Shown here one piece after another: positions 7,731 to 14,394 of a DNA stretch of 37,620 bases (position 1 is the stretch's first letter; each line of letters starts with the position of its first letter). Below the pieces are notes generated by a model that saw nothing but the letters and a program-made list of their open reading frames with translations, had not been told where the DNA came from and ran no database searches. The stretch comes from Neobacillus niacini NBRC 15566 (GTDB taxonomy: Bacteria > Bacillota > Bacilli > Bacillales > Cytobacillaceae), in assembly GCF_001591505.1 (NCBI RefSeq), contig NZ_BCVA01000051.1, positions 1 through 37,620 on the forward strand, in the 5' to 3' direction. The position numbers were made by a program, and so were the translations under genes.

Positions 7731-8502
7731 TATACTATTAGAAAATGATCTAAGTGCATTACAGAAATATAGACTCAAATCAATAACAGGCAAATCATTT
7801 AATGTGGCAAGTTTAATGGATAAAGCTTTTGCAATCGACTTTATGAGGAAACTGGCTCTTTCAATCGGTTCACCTTCTGAAAAAGCGGCAGCCTCCATAT
7901 TTATAAAAAGATATGCATTTATTGCTGTTATTTCCCTTTTTGCTATGACGACCGCTAATAAGAAATTGAATCTGTCTTTGGACAATATTGATATGGAAGA
8001 AGCTGAACGTGGTACAGACTGGCTGCCAATGATTTCATTAAAGGATACATCCATCGAGGAATGGAATGGTCAGGACCGTGATGAATGGCGAAAAGATGTT
8101 TATCGGGACCTGTTTGCTCACAATATTTATCCACTGATTGAGCATTTTGAAAAAACGTTTAGGATATCAAAATTGATTCTGTGGGAAAATATCGCCGTTT
8201 ATCTTTTCTGGCTTTACGAGACGGAGTTAAAAGAGAGTGAATATCCAAACGTACGCAGTGATTTCAGTTTCTTAATCAGGGAAGCAGAGGGTAAACTATT
8301 CGGTGAATATCACCTTAATCCAATAATAAAGTATTATTCTAAGAAGAATTCTCAAGAAGAGATAAGGATAAGAAAAACATGTTGTTTTACCTATCAGCTT
8401 GGGTCAAAACGCTGTAAAACATGTCCATGTACTTATAATACTAACAATGGAGTGTGCTTTGATGGAGAAAGTATTTGTGGAGCAGTTTCAAGCGCTACTT
8501 GA
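7723..8502 (+). CDS. FhuF-like 2Fe-2S ferric-siderophore reductase
   Basis: A 259-residue protein that ends in a cysteine cluster, CCFTYQLGSKRCKTCPC, typical of FhuF-family proteins that hold a 2Fe-2S cluster and reduce ferric hydroxamates in the cytoplasm. The family motif as I remember it is CC-X10-C-X2-C; here the spacing is CC-X9-C-X2-C with another Cys two residues later. The body has no membrane segment. ATG 7723 (MGNILLEND) is preferred over the in-frame ATG at 7657 because the latter lies deep inside the ATPase gene, whereas AAAAGGCGG (7705-7713) precedes 7723. The 3' end overlaps yusU by 41 bp and adds about 26 residues after the cluster. Such proteins are often labelled IucA/IucC C-terminal-domain proteins. 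The role is inferred from motif and operon. Confidence 0.8.
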   Translation: MGNILLENDLSALQKYRLKSITGKSFNVASLMDKAFAIDFMRKLALSIGSPSEKAAASIFIKRYAFIAVISLFAMTTANKKLNLSLDNIDMEEAERGTDWLPMISLKDTSIEEWNGQDRDEWRKDVYRDLFAHNIYPLIEHFEKTFRISKLILWENIAVYLFWLYETELKESEYPNVRSDFSFLIREAEGKLFGEYHLNPIIKYYSKKNSQEEIRIRKTCCFTYQLGSKRCKTCPCTYNTNNGVCFDGESICGAVSSAT

Positions 8503-8707
8503 AAAATATAGTGACTTGCTCGTCGGTGAATCGAGCAAGGAGACAACGGAAAAGGTAAAAGCATGGGCTCTGTATACTCATATTGCGAAATCAATGCCAG
8601 CCTTAGCGAAGCACTGGAATGAACTTTATCCAGAAGCAAAAGAAGAAATGAAGATCATAATTAATGAAATTAAACTGCTAAATGAACAACATAGACAATC
8701 AAAATAA
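8462..8707 (+). CDS. yusU: DUF2573 family protein YusU
   Basis: An 81-residue, mostly helical cytoplasmic protein of unknown function. The central VKAWALYTHIAKSMPALAKHW and PEAKEEMKIIINEIK segments match what I remember of B. subtilis YusU. ATG 8462 follows GGAG (8449-8452); the frame is open further upstream to 8399, but that part only reads through the FhuF-like gene. It is the last gene of the siderophore operon and starts inside the reductase gene, so translation is probably coupled. The conserved yusV-yusU neighbourhood suggests a link to iron-siderophore handling, but no activity is known. Confidence 0.85.
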   Translation: MEKVFVEQFQALLEKYSDLLVGESSKETTEKVKAWALYTHIAKSMPALAKHWNELYPEAKEEMKIIINEIKLLNEQHRQSK

Positions 8708-8741
8708 CATACAACTAAATGAATATTTATGAACTCATTCG

Positions 8742-8770
8742 GCCGCTTCAATTAATGAAGCGGCTTTCTT
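8742..8770 (+). terminator. Intrinsic terminator of the siderophore operon
   Basis: A perfect 9-bp stem GCCGCTTCA / TGAAGCGGC with a 5-nt loop (8742-8764), followed by a T-rich tract. Confidence 0.87.
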
Positions 8771-8781
8771 TATTGTATTAA

Positions 8782-8795
8782 AGAAAACGCTTTCT
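8782..8795. promoter_or_regulatory. Candidate catabolite-responsive element (cre)
   Basis: AGAAAACGCTTTCT is nearly palindromic and fits the cre core (GAAANCGNTTTC), with mismatches only at the outermost T and A. It lies about 45 bp upstream of the glutamine synthetase -35, a position that could allow CcpA control. Single-site consensus matching is weak evidence. Confidence 0.4.
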
Positions 8796-8836
8796 TTTGA
8801 ACATGCATAAAATATTCAAAAAATTAATAAAAATTG

Positions 8837-8890
8837 TTGTCAAAATTTAAAATCCGCAATATAATAAATTCAATGTTAGGTAAAGTGACA
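8837..8890 (+). promoter_or_regulatory. SigA promoter with GlnR/TnrA box for the glutamine synthetase gene
   Basis: TTGTCA (8837-8842), a 17-bp spacer and a perfect TATAAT (8860-8865) predict a start near 8872. Immediately downstream, 8874-8890 (TGTTA-N7-TGACA) is an exact match to the GlnR/TnrA consensus TGTNA-N7-TNACA. Its place over the initial transcribed region suggests repression under nitrogen-rich conditions by GlnR, or by TnrA under limitation. Confidence 0.82.
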
Positions 8891-8912
8891 TGAATACGGG
8901 AGGAAAAATAAC

Positions 8913-10277
8913 ATGACAGAAGCTATTCTTTCAAATGTAAAAGATCAATCTGCAATTATCGAGCAAATAAAAGAAGAAATAAAGAAAAAGTGTGTTGAAC
9001 TTCTTCACTTACAGTTTGTAGATATAGAAGGAATCTTGAAACACGTAACTGTCACAAGTGAGCAATTGGAAGATGTAGTAGAAGGAAAAATGATGTTTGA
9101 TGGCTCCTCAATTAAAGGATTTTCACCGATTAATAAATCTGATTTATATTTACAGCCAGACTTAACAACATTCTCCGTTTTACCATGGACAGTCGAAGAG
9201 GGATATTCTGAAGCACGTTTTCTATGTTCCGTTAAAAATCCTGATGGATCATGGTTTGAAGGTGACACAAGAAATGTTTTAAAGAAAACAGTGGAACGTG
9301 CTGCAGATAAAGGATACACCATTTCTGTCGGTCCTGAGCTTGAATTTTTCCTATTTAAAACGGACGAAAATGGATATCCAACACAGGAACTTAGTGACAA
9401 GGCTGGATATTTTGAACCTTCACCTAAAGATCTAGGAGAGCGTGTTCGGTTAGAAATTTACCGTGCGTTAAAGGCGATGGGTTTCATCATTGAAGCATCT
9501 CACCATGAAGTTGCTGAGGGCCAGCACGAAATTAACTTTAAGTATGCTGATGCTCTAGGTGCAGCAGATTCTTCTACTACATATAAGTGGGTTGTAAAAA
9601 CAATTGCAAAGAAATATGGACTGCATGCAACGTTTATGCCTAAACCGGTATTTGGGATAAATGGTTCTGGGATGCATGTCAACATGTCTTTCTTTAAAGG
9701 AAATGAAAATGCCTTCTTTGATCCGGCTGATGATTTGCAACTATCAAATGAGGCTTATCAATTTATTGCAGGACTACTCGAAAATGTAAAAAGTTTTACG
9801 GCTATCACAAATCCGCTTGTAAACTCTTATAAGCGTTTAGTGCCTGGATATGAGGCGCCTTGTTATATTGCATGGAGCGCTTCAAACCGTTCCGCATTGA
9901 TTCGAATTCCGGCAAAAAAAGGGATGGCTACACGTGTCGAACTTAGATGTCCTGATCCATCAGCAAACCCATACTTAACCTTTGCTGTAATTGCCTCTGC
10001 TGGATTAGATGGAATTGAGAAAGGATTAGAAGTGCCTTTCCCAATTAATGAAGATATTTTCCATATGAACGAAGAGCGTCGTGGAGAATTGGGTATTGAA
10101 AGCCTTCCTGGCAGTTTAGCTGCAGCGGTGAAGGAACTTGAGAATGGAGAGATTGGACGTAATACATTAGGAAACCATGTTTATGATGAGTTTGTTTCTG
10201 CGAAGAAAGCAGAATGGGATAGTTATCGCACAGCTGTTCATGCATGGGAAATTGAGAACTACCAAGCTAAGTTCTAA
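8913..10277 (+). CDS. Type I glutamine synthetase, probable second GlnA paralogue
   Basis: Cytoplasmic dodecameric enzyme that makes glutamine from glutamate, ammonia and ATP. The 454-residue product has the GS-I landmarks: MFDGSSIKGF (61-70), GPELEFFLF (140-148), HHEVAEGQHE (197-206), NGSGMH (250-255), NSYKRLVPGYEAP with the flap Glu314, and the RIPA segment. It lacks the extra insert and adenylylation-loop features of GS-I-beta, so it is GS-I-alpha like B. subtilis GlnA. Compared with that enzyme (444 residues) it has about 10 more N-terminal residues, and the position of Arg62, needed for glutamine feedback inhibition in B. subtilis, is Pro72 here. There is no adjacent glnR, which normally precedes the housekeeping glnA. 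It is monocistronic, with an exact GlnR/TnrA box over its start region. AGGAGG-type site precedes ATG 8913. Confidence 0.93.
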   Translation: MTEAILSNVKDQSAIIEQIKEEIKKKCVELLHLQFVDIEGILKHVTVTSEQLEDVVEGKMMFDGSSIKGFSPINKSDLYLQPDLTTFSVLPWTVEEGYSEARFLCSVKNPDGSWFEGDTRNVLKKTVERAADKGYTISVGPELEFFLFKTDENGYPTQELSDKAGYFEPSPKDLGERVRLEIYRALKAMGFIIEASHHEVAEGQHEINFKYADALGAADSSTTYKWVVKTIAKKYGLHATFMPKPVFGINGSGMHVNMSFFKGNENAFFDPADDLQLSNEAYQFIAGLLENVKSFTAITNPLVNSYKRLVPGYEAPCYIAWSASNRSALIRIPAKKGMATRVELRCPDPSANPYLTFAVIASAGLDGIEKGLEVPFPINEDIFHMNEERRGELGIESLPGSLAAAVKELENGEIGRNTLGNHVYDEFVSAKKAEWDSYRTAVHAWEIENYQAKF

Positions 10278-10289
10278 TATAACAAATTT

Positions 10290-10322
10290 AAGCAGGCTGA
10301 ATACATACAGCCTGCTTTTTTA
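10290..10322 (+). terminator. Intrinsic terminator of the glutamine synthetase gene
   Basis: A perfect 10-bp stem AAGCAGGCTG / CAGCCTGCTT (10290-10299 and 10308-10317) with an 8-nt loop and a T run. Confidence 0.9.
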
Positions 10323-10354
10323 CATTTCTCAACAAGTTATCTTAAAGGGGGTTC

Positions 10355-10486
10355 TTATCGTTTAAACTGGTTATTTTGGCTGTTCACTTTGTCTTTTTGT
10401 GACCGTTCCCCGCCAGGACCTGCGTTCCCTTGAACGCTAGCAGCGCTTACGCCTGCTTTGGATGGGTTTTTCTTCATTTTACCCAT
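10355..10486 (-). CDS. yuzL: YuzL family small protein
   Basis: A 43-residue basic, low-complexity protein that begins MGKMKKNPSKAGVSAASVQG and ends NQFKR. This matches the YuzL family of small, probably spore-associated Bacillaceae proteins; in B. subtilis yuzL lies beside the yusL-yusK-yusJ (fadN-fadA-fadE) operon, as it does here. The start ATG is preceded by GAGGTGA on the minus strand (about 10493-10499). It contains many Ser, Gly, Gln, Asn and Lys residues and no hydrophobic segment, like minor acid-soluble spore proteins. No clear SigG promoter was found upstream. It is divergent from fadN. Confidence 0.87.
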   Translation of the reverse strand: MGKMKKNPSKAGVSAASVQGNAGPGGERSQKDKVNSQNNQFKR

Positions 10487-10589
10487 GAATTATCACCTCG
10501 TTTTTAGGGTGCCCAATTCGTTTTTTTTATGTAGAAATGGATAAGAAAAATAATTTATAAAAAAAATTAGTTTTTTCCGCTTTTATTTA

Positions 10590-10618
10590 TTGCGCAAATT
10601 TTTGAAATATTCTATAGT
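10590..10618 (+). promoter_or_regulatory. Candidate SigA promoter upstream of fadN
   Basis: TTGCGC (10590-10595), a 17-bp spacer and TATAGT (10613-10618). A second candidate -35, TTGACT (10655-10660), lies closer to the FadR box but has no well-spaced -10. Confidence 0.45.
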
Positions 10619-10666
10619 AATAATTAGCAGAACTCATTCTTTTGTGAATTTTTTTTGACTAAAAAA

Positions 10667-10684
10667 TGAATGAGTATTCATTCA
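10667..10684. promoter_or_regulatory. FadR operator
   Basis: TGAATGAGTATTCATTCA is an almost perfect 18-bp palindrome and matches the Bacillus FadR (YsiA) operator TGAATGAN-TANTCATTCA. It lies about 20 bp upstream of the fadN start codon. In Bacillus, FadR represses fatty acid degradation genes and is released by long-chain acyl-CoA. Confidence 0.9.
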
Positions 10685-10704
10685 AAGTTGTGAAGGGGGA
10701 GACA

Positions 10705-13092
10705 ATGTTGAACCATCTAATTAAAAAAGCAGCTGTTTTAGGTTCCGGAGTCATGGGATCGGGGATTGCTGCCCATCTAGCAAATATCGGTATACCAACT
10801 TTATTATTGGATATTGTACCTCGGGAGTTAACGGACGACGAAATAGCAAAAGGGTTGACGTTAGAAGATAAACAGGTCCGTAATCGCATAAGCAGCCAAT
10901 CAATCCAAAAATTATTAAAGCAAAAACCAGCTCCTCTAGCTTCCAAAAAGAACTTGGCACTCATCGAAGCGGGGAATTTAGAAGATGATCTAGTTCAATT
11001 AAAAGATGTGGACTGGGTAATCGAGGTTGTTGTTGAGAATTTAAGTGTTAAGAAACAAGTATTTGAAAAAGTGGACCATTACAGAAAACCTGGAAGCATT
11101 ATCAGCTCCAATACATCGGGAATATCTGTTGAAGCAATGGCAGAAGGAAGGTCAGAGGATTTTAAAAAGTATTTCCTTGGCACCCACTTCTTTAACCCGC
11201 CAAGATACTTAAAATTACTTGAAGTGATTCCTACACAATATACTAGCGAAGAAGTCATTTCATTCATGAAAATATTTGGTGAAGATGTTTTAGGAAAAGG
11301 TGTTGTTCTAGCAAAAGATACACCAAACTTTATTGCCAACCGCATTGGAACCTATGGTCTCCTTATCACTGTCCAAGAAATGTTAAAAGGCGGTTACAGT
11401 GTAGGGGAAGTTGATTCTGTAACTGGTCCAATAGTCGGCCGTCCTTCAAGTGCAACCTTCCGTACGCTAGATGTTGTCGGTTTAGATACATTTGCACATG
11501 TAGCAGGAAATGTTCATGAAAAAGTATCTGGTAAAGAAAAGGAAGTATTTGAGGTCCCTGCATTTATGATAACAATGCTTGAGAAAGGATGGCTCGGAAG
11601 TAAATCTGGCCAAGGCTTCTTCTTGAAAAAAGGGAAAGAAATTCTGGAACTTGACCCTGGTACTTTAGAATATATCCCGCGTAAAAAGCTTTCAACAGCT
11701 GCAACTGAAATGAGCAAGCAGGTAAAAGGTACTGCAAATAAATTGAAAGCGCTTGTATATGCGGATGATCGCGCGGGTGAGTTACTTTGGAACATCTTTA
11801 GTCCCGTCCTAGTATACTCTGCACAGCTTTTAGGTGAAATTGCTGACACGGTAGTCGATATTGATCGGGCGATGAAATGGGGCTTCGGCTGGGAAATGGG
11901 TCCTTTTGAAACTTGGGACGCAATCGGAGTAGAAAAGTCAGTCGAGAAGATGAAGGAAAATGGATTGGAAATTCCTGCTTGGGTAACAGAAATGCTTACG
12001 AAGGGGCATACATCATTCTATATAGAGGAAAATGGCAAACAGTTTTTCTTTAATAATGGTGAATACCGTCTAGTGGAAAGTAATCCAAAAGCGATTGACT
12101 TGAAAAAAATAAAGAAACAAAAAGGTGTTATTAAAAAGAATGGTGGTGCCAGCTTAATCGATTTAGGTGATGGTGTGGCCCTCCTTGAATTCCATTCCCA
12201 GAATAACGCAATTGGTCTTGATATTATTCAGATGATTAACTTTGCGATTGACGAAGTAGAGAAAAACTATAAAGGACTTGTAATTGGCAATCAGGGTAAA
12301 AACTTCTGTGTCGGCGCAAACCTCGCGATGATGTTGATGGAAGCACAGGATGATAATATCTATGAACTTGAAATGGTGGTTCGTCAGTTCCAGAATGCAA
12401 TGATGAAGGTAAAATACAGTGCAAAACCAGTAGTCGCAGCGCCATTTGGAATGACACTTGGCGGCGGAGCAGAGGTTTGTTTACCTGCAGCGCACATTCA
12501 AGCATCCACAGAAACCTATATGGGTCTTGTCGAAGTGGGAGTCGGCCTGCTTCCAGGCGGAGGCGGTAACAAAGAACTATACATTAAACATTTAGAAGGT
12601 ATGCCAAATGGTGTTCCATTTGACCTTCAAGCTGTTGCTAATAGAGTGTTTGAAACCATCGCTATGGCAAAAGTATCAACCTCTGGTGCTGAAGCACGTG
12701 AAAATAACTTCTTAGGATTAGCTGATGGCATTAGTGTAAACGGAGATCACCAATTGTATGACGCTAAGCAGGCTGTTCTTGCATTACATCAACAGGGTTA
12801 TGTACAAAAAGCACGCAAAAAGGTACCGGTTGTCGGAGAGACAGGTTATGCGACCCTATTATTAGGAGCACAATCTATGTTTTTATCTGGATATATTTCA
12901 GAACATGATTTGAAGATTGCCAAAAAAGTTGCCTATGTGATTGCTGGTGGAAAAGTACCTTACGGAACAGAAGTAGATGAGCAATATTTGTTGGACTTAG
13001 AAAGAGAGGCATTCTTAAGTTTAATAAGAGAAGGTAAAACACAACAGCGTATGCAGCATATGCTCGTAAAAGGAAAGCCTTTAAGAAACTAA
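10705..13092 (+). CDS. fadN: 3-hydroxyacyl-CoA dehydrogenase / enoyl-CoA hydratase FadN
   Basis: Bifunctional beta-oxidation enzyme (795 residues). The N-terminal half is an NAD-dependent 3-hydroxyacyl-CoA dehydrogenase with Rossmann motif GSGVMG (13-18), SSNTSGIS and GTHFFNPPRYLKLLE; the C-terminal part (from about 490) is a crotonase domain with GKNFCVGANLAMML and FGMTLGGGAEVCLPA. It is very close to what I remember of B. subtilis FadN (YusL), including the C-terminal MQHMLVKGKPLRN. The frame is open from 10666, but those codons read through the FadR operator; ATG 10705 follows AAGGGGGA (10693-10700) and gives the family N-terminus. First gene of fadN-fadA-fadE; its stop is 41 bp before fadA. 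Confidence 0.96.
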   Translation: MLNHLIKKAAVLGSGVMGSGIAAHLANIGIPTLLLDIVPRELTDDEIAKGLTLEDKQVRNRISSQSIQKLLKQKPAPLASKKNLALIEAGNLEDDLVQLKDVDWVIEVVVENLSVKKQVFEKVDHYRKPGSIISSNTSGISVEAMAEGRSEDFKKYFLGTHFFNPPRYLKLLEVIPTQYTSEEVISFMKIFGEDVLGKGVVLAKDTPNFIANRIGTYGLLITVQEMLKGGYSVGEVDSVTGPIVGRPSSATFRTLDVVGLDTFAHVAGNVHEKVSGKEKEVFEVPAFMITMLEKGWLGSKSGQGFFLKKGKEILELDPGTLEYIPRKKLSTAATEMSKQVKGTANKLKALVYADDRAGELLWNIFSPVLVYSAQLLGEIADTVVDIDRAMKWGFGWEMGPFETWDAIGVEKSVEKMKENGLEIPAWVTEMLTKGHTSFYIEENGKQFFFNNGEYRLVESNPKAIDLKKIKKQKGVIKKNGGASLIDLGDGVALLEFHSQNNAIGLDIIQMINFAIDEVEKNYKGLVIGNQGKNFCVGANLAMMLMEAQDDNIYELEMVVRQFQNAMMKVKYSAKPVVAAPFGMTLGGGAEVCLPAAHIQASTETYMGLVEVGVGLLPGGGGNKELYIKHLEGMPNGVPFDLQAVANRVFETIAMAKVSTSGAEARENNFLGLADGISVNGDHQLYDAKQAVLALHQQGYVQKARKKVPVVGETGYATLLLGAQSMFLSGYISEHDLKIAKKVAYVIAGGKVPYGTEVDEQYLLDLEREAFLSLIREGKTQQRMQHMLVKGKPLRN

Positions 13093-13133
13093 AATAATAG
13101 ATTGCAAATATAAGAGGAAAGAGAGGGAACGAA

Positions 13134-14309
13134 ATGAGAGAAGCGGTAATCGTAGCCGGGGCTCGGACCCCGGTTGGTAAAGCGAAGAAAGGAACGCTTG
13201 CCCATGTTCGCCCTGATGATTTGGGAGCATTGGTTGTACAAGAAACACTAAAGCGTGCTGGAAATTATGAAGGGAATATTGATGATTTAGTCTTTGGCTG
13301 TGCAATGCCGGAAGCGGAGCAAGGGAATAACATGGCTCGTAATATTGGTGCGTTAGCGGGTCTGCCACACACTGTACCGGCGATTACGATTAATCGTTTT
13401 TGTTCATCTGGACTGCAGGCGATTGCTTATGCGGCTCAGGGAATTATGCTTGGACATACCGATACTGCAATTGCAGGTGGAGCAGAATCCATGAGTCTGA
13501 TTCCAATGGCAGGACATGTGGTACGTCCAAACGTCAAATTAGCTGAAACTGCTCCACAATATTATATGGGAATGGGTCATACAGCAGAAGAAGTCGCAAA
13601 GAAATATGGTATTTCTCGTGAGGACCAGGACGCTTTTGCAGTTCGCAGTCATCAGAAAGCGGCAAAAGCCCTACAAGAAGGAAAATTTGCTGATGAAATC
13701 GTCCCTGTAGATGTTACCATTCGTTCAGTTGGAAAAGACAATAAGCTGACGGAAAGAACTCTCAAGTTTTCACAAGATGAAGGAGTCCGTCCAGATACAA
13801 ACGTGCAATCGTTATCGAAGCTTCGTCCGGCATTCTCAGTAACAGGTTCTGTTACGGCAGGGAATGCTTCACAAACAAGTGACGGGGCTGCGGCCTTAAT
13901 GATCATGGACCGTGAAAAAGCCGAATCACTGGGACTAAAGCCATTAGCTAAATTTAGATCATTTGCCGTTGGAGGCGTACCGCCAGAAATTATGGGAGTA
14001 GGTCCTGTGGTGGCAGTACCTAAAGCAGTGAAATTAGCTGGATTAGAAATGTCTGATATTAACCTGTTTGAATTAAACGAAGCATTCGCATCACAGTCCC
14101 TTCAAGTTATTCGTGAGCTTGGGTTAGACGAAGAAAAAGTCAACGTAAATGGAGGCGCCATCGCCTTAGGTCATCCGTTAGGATGTACAGGAGCAAAACT
14201 CACTTTAACCCTTATCCATGAGTTAAAACGTCGACAGCAGCAATTTGGGGTAGTAACCATGTGTATCGGCGGTGGAATGGGCGCAGCAGGAGTGTTTGAA
14301 CTTTTATAA
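13134..14309 (+). CDS. fadA: Acetyl-CoA C-acyltransferase (3-ketoacyl-CoA thiolase) FadA
   Basis: Thiolase for the last step of the beta-oxidation cycle, cleaving 3-ketoacyl-CoA with CoA to acetyl-CoA and a shortened acyl-CoA. The 391-residue length is normal. Catalytic residues are all visible: nucleophile Cys90 in RFCSSGLQA, His347 in GGAIALGHPLG and Cys377 in CIGGGMGAAG. The segment NEAFASQ is also present. It corresponds to B. subtilis FadA (YusK). The start ATG follows GAGGAAAGAGAGGG. It lies between fadN and fadE with no terminator in between, so it should share FadR control. Confidence 0.96.
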   Translation: MREAVIVAGARTPVGKAKKGTLAHVRPDDLGALVVQETLKRAGNYEGNIDDLVFGCAMPEAEQGNNMARNIGALAGLPHTVPAITINRFCSSGLQAIAYAAQGIMLGHTDTAIAGGAESMSLIPMAGHVVRPNVKLAETAPQYYMGMGHTAEEVAKKYGISREDQDAFAVRSHQKAAKALQEGKFADEIVPVDVTIRSVGKDNKLTERTLKFSQDEGVRPDTNVQSLSKLRPAFSVTGSVTAGNASQTSDGAAALMIMDREKAESLGLKPLAKFRSFAVGGVPPEIMGVGPVVAVPKAVKLAGLEMSDINLFELNEAFASQSLQVIRELGLDEEKVNVNGGAIALGHPLGCTGAKLTLTLIHELKRRQQQFGVVTMCIGGGMGAAGVFELL

Positions 14310-14394
14310 TAAAGCGTTAAAAATTTATTGGTGAAAATAAGGACCACATTAATTGGAGCGGAAATTACGGCTAAAAATTTAGGGGGAAACAATA

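Noticed and set aside
8399..8461. Longer form of yusU with 21 extra N-terminal residues
   Set aside because: The extra part is the FhuF-like gene read in another frame; GGAG and ATG 8462 fit the known protein length.
10666..10704. Upstream start of fadN (13 extra residues)
   Set aside because: These codons lie in the FadR operator and ahead of the ribosome binding site; ATG 10705 gives the family N-terminus.
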